9,535 nt of DNA from an uncultured Bacilli bacterium (GCA_944363865.1 CALVVN010000022.1:1-9535); one strand, 5' to 3'. Counted from the stretch's first letter, positions 1 through 6,830 are shown. Program-made: numbers and translations. The notes: a model not told the origin generated them from the sequence alone.

Positions 1-545
1 CCACCGCTCAACATTAAAAGAGCTTTACCCATAGTACCGATAGGATAACCATTCATCCCAGCATAACGTTCATGATATAAATATACAGCTTCTCGCCTGA
101 TTTCAACATTCATCAAAACATCCGGGTTATGTACATCCACTTTTACATTATTAAGGTTTTTTAAAACGTATGCACCAACCATTTTACTTACTTCATTACT
201 CTTAATTGGATAATTTTTATCACTTCTATTAGTTTCTATTTTAAATGAATTAAAATCAACATTTTTTAGAATATTATAAACCGACTTACAAATATTAGAA
301 ATATCAAAGTCAAGAGTTTTATAAGCTATAACTAATTCATGAATGCCAAAAACCCCTTGTATTTTAGACAAAACCAAATCTACATCACTAGTATATATAA
401 ACATTCTATAGTAATCTTTTTCAATTCTATAATTAACATCACTTAGTTTACTTTCAATAGATTTAACCAGTAAATTAATGAAATAATTTCTATTATCTTT
501 TTTTGTAGTAAGTTCTCCGTATTTTATTAAAATAAGTTTTTCCAT
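1..545 (-). CDS. thiI: tRNA sulfurtransferase (4-thiouridine synthase) ThiI, N-terminal part, cut by window edge
   Basis: ThiI adenylates U8 of tRNA and inserts sulfur relayed from a cysteine desulfurase. In many bacteria it also supplies sulfur for the thiamine thiazole. The frame opens with MEKLILIKYGELTTKKDNR, the typical ThiI start (IKYGE, then a lysine/asparagine-rich turn). It runs 181 complete codons without a stop to the window edge. An N-terminal ferredoxin-like domain and a THUMP domain are expected before about residue 165, and HERYAGMNGYPIGTMGKALL matches the linker into the PP-loop ATPase domain. The last visible residues, LMLSGG, are the start of the PP-loop (SGGIDS-type) motif, so the catalytic half lies outside. 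The ATG at 545 follows an AGGTG ribosome site that overlaps the TAG stop of the desulfurase 7 nt upstream, which implies translational coupling. Whether a C-terminal rhodanese domain exists cannot be seen; Firmicute ThiI usually lacks it. Confidence 0.93.
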   Translation of the reverse strand, partial: MEKLILIKYGELTTKKDNRNYFINLLVKSIESKLSDVNYRIEKDYYRMFIYTSDVDLVLSKIQGVFGIHELVIAYKTLDFDISNICKSVYNILKNVDFNSFKIETNRSDKNYPIKSNEVSKMVGAYVLKNLNNVKVDVHNPDVLMNVEIRREAVYLYHERYAGMNGYPIGTMGKALLMLSG

Positions 546-552
546 ATAACAC

Positions 553-1677
553 CTACTTTTTTAAAAGCAACTCGTCGTATACTTTAAAAAATATTCTAAT
601 AAATTCACTAATTTCCAGTTTAGTTGTAAAATGACTTAAACTAATTCTAATACTAGTAGTATTAATACTTTTATCATCAGTAACAGCTTTTAAAACCGTA
701 CTTGCATCCATGCTTGAACATGCACTGTTAGTTGAAATATAAACTTCGTGTTTTTCTAATGCCCTAACAAAAGTCTCACTTCTAATATTTTTTAAACTCA
801 AATTCACAATATGTGGAACACATAAATTATTAGAATTGATGTGTATTCTATCATCTTTTAAACCATTTATCAACAGTTCATTCAATTTAGATACTTTTTT
901 AATATTACTTTCAATGTTTTCATTCATTATTCTCATAGCTTTAGAAAGACTAACTATTAATGGTAACGGTGGAGTTCCTCCCCTAAACTTTGCATTTTCA
1001 GTAAGTCCCCAAATTAAGGGTTCTATTTCTATTTTATTAGATTTATACAAAATACCTATACCTTTAGGAGCATAAATCTTATGACCAGAAAAACTTGCTA
1101 AATCAACATCAGTAAGATTAATTTTCATTTTACCTAAAGCTTGAGTCATATCAGAGTGGAAAATAACCTTATCATTCTTTTTATTTATTACTTGTCTAAT
1201 TGTTTTTAAAGGTGCTTTGTATCCTACTTCACTATTAACTGCACAAATGCTAACAAGGATTGTATCATCTCTTACCAAACTTTCTAAATCCTTAAGATCT
1301 ACTTGTCCTAGAGAATTAAGTTTTACATAACTAACTTCAAAACCACACATCTCTAAGTATTTAAGTGTATCTAAAACACTTTTATGTTCCAAAGGGCTAC
1401 TTATAATATGTTTACCTCTTTTACAATGTTTAAACGCTACGCCTTTTAAAGCTGTGCTATTACTTTCACTCGCGCCACTAGTATAAACAATTTCATTAAC
1501 ATTACAATTTAATATTTCACTAATTTGTCTAGTTGCTTTCATCAAAAGTTCTTTACTTTTAACACCTAAATTATGAATACTATTAGCATTTCCAATAAAA
1601 TCTTTAGTGACGTGAACATAACTATCCAACACCTCGTTAATAACTGGAGTTGTAGCAGAATAATCCAAATAAATCAT
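553..1677 (-). CDS. Cysteine desulfurase, NifS/IscS class V aminotransferase family (NifZ-like partner of ThiI)
   Basis: A PLP enzyme that takes sulfur from cysteine, leaving alanine and a persulfide on a catalytic cysteine. The 374-residue length is normal for the family. Visible landmarks are the N-terminal MIYLDYSATTP, GASESNSTALKG (about 68-79), His98 in SPLEH, which stacks on PLP, and Asp176/Gln179 in HSDMTQA. The PLP-Schiff-base Lys200 lies in SGHKIYAPKGIG, RGGTPPLP follows at 232-239, and the sulfur-accepting Cys320 lies in NSACSS. The gene starts 2 nt after the RNase J stop, with its ribosome site (AGAGGTG) inside the end of that gene, and is followed 7 nt later by thiI. In Bacillus subtilis the desulfurase encoded next to thiI (nifZ) is a dedicated sulfur donor to ThiI. 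The adjacency suggests the same here, but a general role in Fe-S assembly cannot be excluded. I give no symbol because nifS, iscS and nifZ cannot be separated on sequence alone. Confidence 0.95.
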   Translation of the reverse strand: MIYLDYSATTPVINEVLDSYVHVTKDFIGNANSIHNLGVKSKELLMKATRQISEILNCNVNEIVYTSGASESNSTALKGVAFKHCKRGKHIISSPLEHKSVLDTLKYLEMCGFEVSYVKLNSLGQVDLKDLESLVRDDTILVSICAVNSEVGYKAPLKTIRQVINKKNDKVIFHSDMTQALGKMKINLTDVDLASFSGHKIYAPKGIGILYKSNKIEIEPLIWGLTENAKFRGGTPPLPLIVSLSKAMRIMNENIESNIKKVSKLNELLINGLKDDRIHINSNNLCVPHIVNLSLKNIRSETFVRALEKHEVYISTNSACSSMDASTVLKAVTDDKSINTTSIRISLSHFTTKLEISEFIRIFFKVYDELLLKK

Positions 1678-1679
1678 AA

Positions 1680-3326
1680 TTACACCTCTTGAATAACAGT
1701 CAAAATAACTGGTTTACTTTCCGTTTTCTTATAAAGCATTGTACCAATACTTTCTCTAATTTCATTACGTATCTTAGTATAATCAGCATACTTTTCATTA
1801 GTATTATTTTTAATAATTTCTTCACTTTTTACTTTAATTTCTTCAATCAAATCAAGATTATCTTTAACATAAATGAATCCTCTAGTTAAAACTTCAGGTC
1901 CAACTATAATATTTTTACTCTTTTTATCCATAGTCGCACTTATCAGCACAACACCATTATTTCCTAACATTTCTCTATCTTTTAAAACAAGTTCCCCTAC
2001 ATCACTGATGCTTTTACCATCTATTAAAATATCAGAAACATCAATGTGTTCAAAATCATCAACAAGCCTGCCATCTACTAAATGAATTACATCTCCATTC
2101 TCTTTAAGTAAAATATTATCTTTTTTAACACCTACATTATAAGCTAAATTACCATTTTCAACTTGATAACGATATTCACCTTTAATGGGAATATAATATT
2201 TAGGATTAAAAAGTTTAATAATTAACATTATATCTTCACTTGAAGCATGTAGTCTAACACTATTATCTCTAGGAACAGATTCAATATTCGCACCTATAAT
2301 AGCAATATCATTTTTAATTTTAACTTCAGTAAGTTCATAAGCATCATAGCTAGGCTCTGCAAAAACTACTGTATCAGATTCTTTCAAAGTAATAAACTTA
2401 TCATAACCACTTACTATTCTATTCAAATTATAAAAAGGCATTTCCCTATCATTACTTACTAAAATAATTGAATTTTCATCCTTTAAATTAGTTAAATCAC
2501 CAATTAATCCTTCATCTGCTTTTAAATACCCTTCTTTAATAGCCATGTTAATAATTAACTGCATTTTCTTACCCATTATAACAACTTTTCTATTCTTACC
2601 TTTTAACGAATCAAAAATCTCTCCAATAGTATGCAAATGCAAACTCAATATTGAAAATATAATTCTACCTTGATTCTTATCAATAACACTTCTAAAAAAC
2701 TTATCAAGTTTATGTCTAGGACTTGTAAAACCTTTCTTTTCAGCAAAAACACTTTCACACATAAGTGCAAGCACGCCCTGTTTGCCAATATAAGCAAGTT
2801 TACCTAAATCCATATCATAACAACCCGTCATTGTTGGATCAATAACGAAATCGGCCATATAAATAATCGCACCATCCTTAGTATTAATACTATATCCCAC
2901 ACTTTCTGGTGCAGAATGACTAACACTAAAAGGAAACACACTAAAATTACCAAAAGTAATCTTCTTATGTGGTTTAATTACGTGCATATTTTTAATAAAA
3001 ACATTCTCTTCTTTGCATTCAATATCAATAATTTTACTAGTGTAATTTGTTGCATATACATTAACATCAGGAATAGTTTTGATTAATTCAGTTAAAGCCC
3101 CCATATTTTCATAATGTGCATGGCTAATAAAAACACCAACTATTCTTTCTTTATTTTTAACTAAATAAGAAAAATCTGGTATTATATAGTCAACACCATA
3201 CATATTATCACTAGCATATTTTATTCCAACATCAAATACAAGAATATTTCCATCTATATTTATAGTATAAATATTCTTCCCGTTTTCGTTTAGTCCACCT
3301 AAACTCATCAATTTTATATTACTCAT
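1680..3326 (-). CDS. Ribonuclease J family protein (metallo-beta-lactamase/beta-CASP), degenerate active site, RNase J2-like
   Basis: The 548-residue length and domain order fit RNase J, the 5'-exo/endoribonuclease of Firmicute mRNA decay and rRNA maturation. There is a split beta-lactamase domain (about 1-200 and 350-430), a beta-CASP insert (about 200-350), and a C-terminal domain with IIVGPEVLTRGFIYV (473-487). Family landmarks include His137 (SVSHSAPESVGY), Asp159 (YMADF), His360 (RLHASSED), GEYR (383-386) and ENGDVIHL. The core HxHxDH metal motif reads H69-A-H71-Y-E73-N74, so Asp becomes Glu and the last His becomes Asn. The usual P-I-H-G-E-Y-R histidine is Lys382. These changes predict weak or no nuclease activity, as described for the RNase J2 partners of active RNase J1; a J1 paralogue should lie elsewhere. 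The start ATG has a strong AAGGAGATG site, and the gene heads a probable operon with the desulfurase and thiI. Confidence 0.9.
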   Translation of the reverse strand: MSNIKLMSLGGLNENGKNIYTINIDGNILVFDVGIKYASDNMYGVDYIIPDFSYLVKNKERIVGVFISHAHYENMGALTELIKTIPDVNVYATNYTSKIIDIECKEENVFIKNMHVIKPHKKITFGNFSVFPFSVSHSAPESVGYSINTKDGAIIYMADFVIDPTMTGCYDMDLGKLAYIGKQGVLALMCESVFAEKKGFTSPRHKLDKFFRSVIDKNQGRIIFSILSLHLHTIGEIFDSLKGKNRKVVIMGKKMQLIINMAIKEGYLKADEGLIGDLTNLKDENSIILVSNDREMPFYNLNRIVSGYDKFITLKESDTVVFAEPSYDAYELTEVKIKNDIAIIGANIESVPRDNSVRLHASSEDIMLIIKLFNPKYYIPIKGEYRYQVENGNLAYNVGVKKDNILLKENGDVIHLVDGRLVDDFEHIDVSDILIDGKSISDVGELVLKDREMLGNNGVVLISATMDKKSKNIIVGPEVLTRGFIYVKDNLDLIEEIKVKSEEIIKNNTNEKYADYTKIRNEIRESIGTMLYKKTESKPVILTVIQEV

Positions 3327-3361
3327 AATTCATCTCCTTAAAAAAGTTCACGTGCCAAATA

Positions 3362-3390
3362 ATTATATCACAAAACGCACAGAAATAAAA
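3362..3390 (-). promoter_or_regulatory. Sigma-A promoter for the RNase J-desulfurase-thiI operon (extended -10)
   Basis: On the minus strand a perfect TATAAT (3367-3362) is preceded by TGA, giving the extended -10 form TGnTATAAT. At a 17-bp spacing the -35 is only TTTTAT (3390-3385), which is weak, so the extended -10 probably compensates. The start of transcription would fall near 3355, leaving a leader of about 30 nt that contains the AAGGAGATG ribosome site. No terminator-like hairpin is seen in this leader. Confidence 0.65.
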
Positions 3391-3395
3391 GCAAA

Positions 3396-3424
3396 TTGAT
3401 TTTTTGCCCTAAATATGGTATAAT
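3396..3424 (+). promoter_or_regulatory. Sigma-A promoter for the kinase-like gene (extended -10)
   Basis: TTGATT (3396-3401), a 17-bp spacer and TATAAT (3419-3424), with TGG just before the -10 making an extended TGnTATAAT. Transcription should start near 3431, about 20 nt before the ATG. The ribosome site is an unusual run, AAAGGGGGG (3436-3444), 7 nt before the ATG at 3452. The promoter is back-to-back with the one driving the RNase J operon; the two -10 boxes are about 51 bp apart. Confidence 0.75.
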
Positions 3425-3451
3425 TTAGACATTACAAAGGGGGGTTGTAAT

Positions 3452-4342
3452 ATGGAAGTTATTAATTTATCTAAAAATCAGTTTGCAAACTTATCTAGAT
3501 TTGAATTACCCGCCTCAGTTTTTAATACTGAAGCACAAATGTATGAAATTCAAATGAAAAGAAAAGATTATATTTTAAAAAGATTGTATAATGATGAAGG
3601 TCCTATATTTGCAAATAAGTTATATACCCTTGAAATGCTAAATGCAAATAAAGACTATATTCCAGATACTTTCGTTATACCAGAACATCTTGTAAGTGTT
3701 CAACAAAAGTTAATTGGATTTACAACACCTAGAATTACTGGTATTAATTTACAACAAATATTAGATGACCCTAAAATAGATAAAAAAGAAAAAATATATT
3801 TATTAAAAAGAATTGGCGAGATACTAGAAAACATGAAAAATGTAAGAAGATACTCACCACTTAAAGATTTTTATATAAACGATTTACACGAATCCAATTT
3901 CGTAGTTAACACACAGAAAAAACAACTACATGTTGTCGATACAGATAGTTGTAAAATTGCAAAAAATCTTGCCTTTTGTTCAAGATATTTATCACCATTT
4001 TCTTTATTTAGTAAATTAGACAAAAGCAAGTATCACGTTATAGATACATTAAATGCAGGCGGATACATAGAACCTAGTGAAGACAGTGACTTATATTGTT
4101 ATACTATAATGATATTAAACTTTTTGTACGACGACAATATAAATAGTGCTAGTTTACCTGAGTTTTACGAGTATTTAACATATTTGTCAGATATTGGTAT
4201 AGATAAAGAACTAATTGACATATTTTCAAACTTAATAACATTTAAACCAAATAAAAATCCAATGCACTTACTTGACTCACTAAGTTATGAACAAATGGGA
4301 AAAGCACAAAAACCAGTATATTCATTAAAATTAAAAAATTAA
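3452..4342 (+). CDS. Orphan protein-kinase-fold protein, function unknown
   Basis: I do not recognise a named family, but the 296-residue protein carries a recognisable kinase core. DYILKRLY (39-46) supplies a beta3-type lysine, Lys43, and Glu61 in LYTLEMLN could be the helix-C partner. D144-L-H-E-S-N149 is a catalytic-loop pattern (Asp, then Asn five residues on), as in bacterial Ser/Thr and small-molecule kinases. VVDTDS (161-166) stands where DFG or DxD would be. EDSDLYCYTIMILNFLYD (210-227) resembles the helix-F segment of eukaryotic-like kinases (DVYSxGxxL). No glycine-rich GxGxxG loop is visible in the first 40 residues. There is no membrane segment or signal peptide, so it is probably cytosolic. 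It is transcribed alone from its own promoter and converges on the NodB-like gene, the two stops sharing TTAA. It could phosphorylate proteins or small molecules, or be a pseudokinase; the sequence does not decide. Confidence 0.75.
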   Translation: MEVINLSKNQFANLSRFELPASVFNTEAQMYEIQMKRKDYILKRLYNDEGPIFANKLYTLEMLNANKDYIPDTFVIPEHLVSVQQKLIGFTTPRITGINLQQILDDPKIDKKEKIYLLKRIGEILENMKNVRRYSPLKDFYINDLHESNFVVNTQKKQLHVVDTDSCKIAKNLAFCSRYLSPFSLFSKLDKSKYHVIDTLNAGGYIEPSEDSDLYCYTIMILNFLYDDNINSASLPEFYEYLTYLSDIGIDKELIDIFSNLITFKPNKNPMHLLDSLSYEQMGKAQKPVYSLKLKN

Positions 4343-5154
4343 CTTAATAAATTAGTAAGCGTATATATACTTATACCTTTACCATTTATATGACTTATTG
4401 TACTACTAAGTTCATCAATGACATATTTGTTTTCTTTTATAATATAAATATTTCCTTTTTCTAGTGTACTTTTAACATTTAAAAGTACATTTTTATTATA
4501 AACAAAATCAGTTTTAACTGAATTAACATTTTCTTTACTACAATAACTAATTACATCTTCGCCATTATAAATACAATAAGTATTATTACCAAGTTCATCT
4601 ATAATTTTATAAAACGTCTCAAAATCATCTTCATTCGTCCCACCATATAAAATATCATTACCATCATCTAATAATTTGGCAAATAATTCCTCATTCTCTT
4701 TCAAAACTTCACCAGATACAACATAGCCAAAATTAACACCTTTTGCTTTTGCAATTCCATTTATTTCACTAACCAGTTTAGCATCATCAACTAAAATTAA
4801 TAAACTAACTGCATTTTTACTTTCATTACCTTTTATAATATATTCATCTATATATTCACTTTTATTAACTGAACATAAATCTTCTTCAAAAACAAATAAT
4901 TCTTCACTATAACCAAAACCTTTCATATTTGAATAACTTTTATCTTCATCTACAATCAACCCACTTACACCAAGAATTATTCCATCTTCGGTTGTATAAC
5001 CCTCAACACACGCACGATTAGTTTCATCAGCATAAAGTGAAATCTTTTCCATCAATGGATCGTTATCATTGACAAGTTTAACAACTTTTTCAGTATAATA
5101 AAAACTAAAAATAACGAATACAAAAAGGCCAATATATTCAAACGTTTTTTTCAT
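4339..5154 (-). CDS. Membrane-anchored protein with a degenerate NodB/polysaccharide-deacetylase-like domain
   Basis: The ATG at 5154 is preferred over the upstream in-frame TTG at 5157: the GAGGTG ribosome site (5165-5160) is 5 nt from the ATG but only 2 nt from the TTG. The protein is 271 residues. Residues 7-20 (EYIGLFVFVIFSFYY region) form one hydrophobic segment after a KK, an N-terminal anchor with the rest probably outside. From about residue 115 the pattern follows a NodB fold. AVSLLILVDD takes the first strand, and GYVVSGEVLKENEELFAKL stands where deacetylases have TFFVxGxWxxxNPEL. DDGNDILYGGTNEDD aligns with the GHEIGNHGYTH segment. GNIYIIKENKYVIDEL followed by KGISIYTLTNLL matches the closing GSIILLHD...KGYxFVTLSELL. 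The metal-binding histidines are absent, so deacetylation is unlikely and a structural or binding role is more plausible. The fold assignment is inference from remote similarity. It follows serS on the same strand across a gap of 123 nt. Confidence 0.7.
   Translation of the reverse strand: MKKTFEYIGLFVFVIFSFYYTEKVVKLVNDNDPLMEKISLYADETNRACVEGYTTEDGIILGVSGLIVDEDKSYSNMKGFGYSEELFVFEEDLCSVNKSEYIDEYIIKGNESKNAVSLLILVDDAKLVSEINGIAKAKGVNFGYVVSGEVLKENEELFAKLLDDGNDILYGGTNEDDFETFYKIIDELGNNTYCIYNGEDVISYCSKENVNSVKTDFVYNKNVLLNVKSTLEKGNIYIIKENKYVIDELSSTISHINGKGISIYTLTNLLS
4465..4494 (+). terminator. Terminator-like hairpin for the kinase-like gene, inside the opposing NodB-like CDS
   Basis: An uninterrupted 11-bp inverted repeat, TGTACTTTTAA (4465-4475) and TTAAAAGTACA (4479-4489), with a 3-nt CAT loop. 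It is followed directly by TTTTT (4490-4494) on the plus strand. It lies about 120 nt after the stop of the kinase-like gene, within codons of the convergent gene. The stem is AT-rich, so strength is uncertain, but its geometry fits an intrinsic terminator. Confidence 0.6.
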
Positions 5155-5224
5155 CAATACACCTCATTTAAATATATGACCTTTATCGGTTTTTAAACCA
5201 TAATATTTCTAATTATTTTGATTT

Positions 5225-5254
5225 ATTCTATTACTAGCACACATTATTTCTTAA
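5225..5254 (-). promoter_or_regulatory. Weak candidate promoter in the gap between serS and the NodB-like gene
   Basis: On the minus strand TTAAGA (5254-5249) and TAGAAT (5230-5225) are 18 bp apart, 4/6 and 5/6 matches to the sigma-A boxes. The gap 5155-5277 shows no convincing terminator after serS: a GGTTT/AAACC repeat at 5188-5199 is short and lacks a T-run on the minus strand. The downstream gene may therefore be expressed by read-through from serS, from this promoter, or both. Confidence 0.3.
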
Positions 5255-5277
5255 TTGGTTTATTTAAATATAATCAT

Positions 5278-6564
5278 CTATTTTTTAGGATTAATAGTTT
5301 CAATACCACCCATATAAGGTATCAAAGCATCAGGAACTTTTATACTTCCATCACTTTGGTAATTATTTTCAACTAAAGCAATTAAACCTCTAGGAGTTGC
5401 AAGAACAGTATTATTGAGCGTTGCAACATATTTATTACCACTATTAGTTTTCATTCTAATACTTAATCTACGAGCTTGAGCTTCACCTAAAGTTGAACAA
5501 GACCCAACTTCAAAATACTTTTGTTGTCTAGGACTCCAAGCTTCAATATCACATGATTTTACTTTTAAGTTTGCTAAATCACCACTACAACACTCAAGAG
5601 TTCTAACTGGCACATCTAAACTTCTAAAAAACTCAACAGTAAAGCTCCACATTTTATTATACCAATCCATTGCATCTTCTGGTTTACATAGGACAACCAT
5701 TTCCTGTTTCTCAAATTGATGTACCCTGTAAATACCTCTTTCTTCAATTCCATGCGCCCCTACTTCTTTTCTAAAACAAGGAGAATATGACGTTAAAGTA
5801 ATAGGTAGTTCTTCTTCTTTTACAATTTGTCCTTTAAACTTACCAATCATAGAATGTTCACTCGTACCAATTAAATACAAATCTTCCCCTTCTATTTTAT
5901 ACATCATATTGTCCATTTCTTCAAAACTCATGACACCAGTAACAACGTCACTTCTAATCATAAAAGGTGGCACACAATATATAAACCCCTTACTAACCAT
6001 AAAATCTCTAGCATAACTTATCAAAGCAGAATGAAGTCTTGCAACATCACCCATCAAATAATAAAAACCGTTTCCACTCACACGACCAGCACTATCTTTA
6101 TCAAGTCCATTTATACTTTCAAAAATATCAGCATGATAAGGTATTTCATATTCTGGAACTATAGGTTCGCCAAACTTTTCAATTTCTACATTTTCAGTAT
6201 CATCTTTTCCAATAGGCACGCTTGCATCAATTATTTGAGGTATTTCCATCATTTTGTTTTTAATTAAAACTTCAAGCTCCTCTTCTATTTTTTCAAGTTC
6301 TTCAATATCATCATCAATTTTTGATATTTCTAATCTAACTGCACCTACTTCATCTTTTTTACCTTCACGCATAAGTGCGCCTATACTATCACTTAGTTTA
6401 TTTTTTTCACTCCTAAAATTATCCGCTTTACTTTTAGTCTCCCTAAATCTTAAATCAAGTTCATAGATTTCATCAACCAATGGAATCTTATCATCCTGAA
6501 ACTTTTTCTTAATATTGTCTTTTACCAAATCCCTATTTTCTCTAATTAAATTAATATCAATCAT
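5278..6564 (-). CDS. serS: Seryl-tRNA synthetase, variant with archaeal-like motif signatures
   Basis: Charges tRNA-Ser (and tRNA-Sec where present) with serine in the cytosol. The 428 residues fit the family. An N-terminal tRNA-binding coiled coil spans about 30-105. Class II motif 1 lies around 194-210 (ending PPFMIRSDVVTG), motif 2 at 264-287 (FRKE...RVHQFEK), and motif 3 at 386-401 (TVLATPRGLIALVEN) with Arg392. The C-terminus reads VPDALIPYMGG as expected. Several signatures differ from the B. subtilis/E. coli type: LIGTSEHSM instead of IPTAEVP, KSCDIEAWSPRQQKYFEVGSCS instead of KTYDIEVWxPxQxxYREISSCS, and ATPR instead of AVGR in motif 3. They recall the archaeal-like SerRS subtype, a comparison made from memory. 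The ATG at 6564 has a GGGTG site just upstream. Expression should be controlled by the T-box leader in front. Confidence 0.95.
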   Translation of the reverse strand: MIDINLIRENRDLVKDNIKKKFQDDKIPLVDEIYELDLRFRETKSKADNFRSEKNKLSDSIGALMREGKKDEVGAVRLEISKIDDDIEELEKIEEELEVLIKNKMMEIPQIIDASVPIGKDDTENVEIEKFGEPIVPEYEIPYHADIFESINGLDKDSAGRVSGNGFYYLMGDVARLHSALISYARDFMVSKGFIYCVPPFMIRSDVVTGVMSFEEMDNMMYKIEGEDLYLIGTSEHSMIGKFKGQIVKEEELPITLTSYSPCFRKEVGAHGIEERGIYRVHQFEKQEMVVLCKPEDAMDWYNKMWSFTVEFFRSLDVPVRTLECCSGDLANLKVKSCDIEAWSPRQQKYFEVGSCSTLGEAQARRLSIRMKTNSGNKYVATLNNTVLATPRGLIALVENNYQSDGSIKVPDALIPYMGGIETINPKK

Positions 6565-6585
6565 TCTTTCACCCTTTCTTTAAAT

Positions 6586-6629
6586 AAAAAAGAATGGTTT
6601 AAGGAGTGCAAACGCACGGTACCATCCTT
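6586..6629 (-). terminator. T-box-controlled intrinsic terminator of serS
   Basis: On the minus strand the T-box bases AAGGATGGT (6629-6621) pair with ACCATTCTT (6598-6590) with one G-U pair. The inner GTGC/GCAC hairpin stacks above, and the T-run at 6591-6586 overlaps the base of the stem. Formation is mutually exclusive with the antiterminator, in which AGGATGG is used differently; this is the expected off-state when serine tRNA is charged. Confidence 0.88.
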
Positions 6630-6794
6630 TCTTTATCTTAATTCAAATAACGGTATTAACCGGTAGTAGTTTCCTACACTGCTCTAAGGAAGAAATTAAT
6701 AATCGTATTATTAGTTTTCACCAATCACTAACTCTCTACAAATACAAAATATTAATCATGCCCTTTTCTCTGCATTTATGAATTAAATACTAAC
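6586..6794 (-). promoter_or_regulatory. T-box riboswitch leader of serS (uncharged tRNA-Ser sensor)
   Basis: The leader binds uncharged tRNA and chooses between an antiterminator and a terminator. Read on the minus strand, Stem I contains the AGAGAG element (6737-6732) and a distal hairpin TTAG...CTAA (6731-6711) enclosing the GGTGAAA-type loop. The specifier strand TTTCTTCC comes just before TTAGAGC. Stem III is a CGGT-TAAT-ACCG hairpin (6662-6651). The T-box sequence AGGATGGTACCGTG (6628-6615) closely matches AGGGUGGNACCGCG. Serine codons fit in the specifier region as TCC (6690-6688) or TCT (6693-6691); I cannot fix the register without folding. The acceptor-pairing bases are UGGU, whose last U would need A73, or G73 by wobble. 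The location directly upstream of serS supports serine specificity. Confidence 0.93.
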
Positions 6795-6800
6795 ATAATA

Positions 6801-6830
6801 ATTATATAAAGTCAAATAGAACATTGACAA
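6801..6830 (-). promoter_or_regulatory. Sigma-A promoter of the serS T-box transcript
   Basis: Minus-strand TTGTCA (6830-6825), 18-bp spacer, TATAAT (6806-6801). Transcription would start near 6794, about 230 nt before the serS ATG, the right size for a T-box leader. A weaker alternative, TTGACT (6816-6811) with TAGTAT 17 bp on, lies just downstream. The -35 box overlaps the -35 of the divergent uvrB promoter by five base pairs. Confidence 0.7.

Noticed and set aside
5155..5157. TTG start for the NodB-like gene, one codon upstream of the chosen ATG
   Set aside because: Only 2 nt separate it from the GAGGTG ribosome site; the ATG at 5154 has a proper 5-nt spacing.
5166..5272. Direct repeat ATTTAAATATA at about 5166-5176 and 5262-5272
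   Set aside because: Eleven AT-only bases with a palindromic core occur easily by chance in such AT-rich intergenic DNA.
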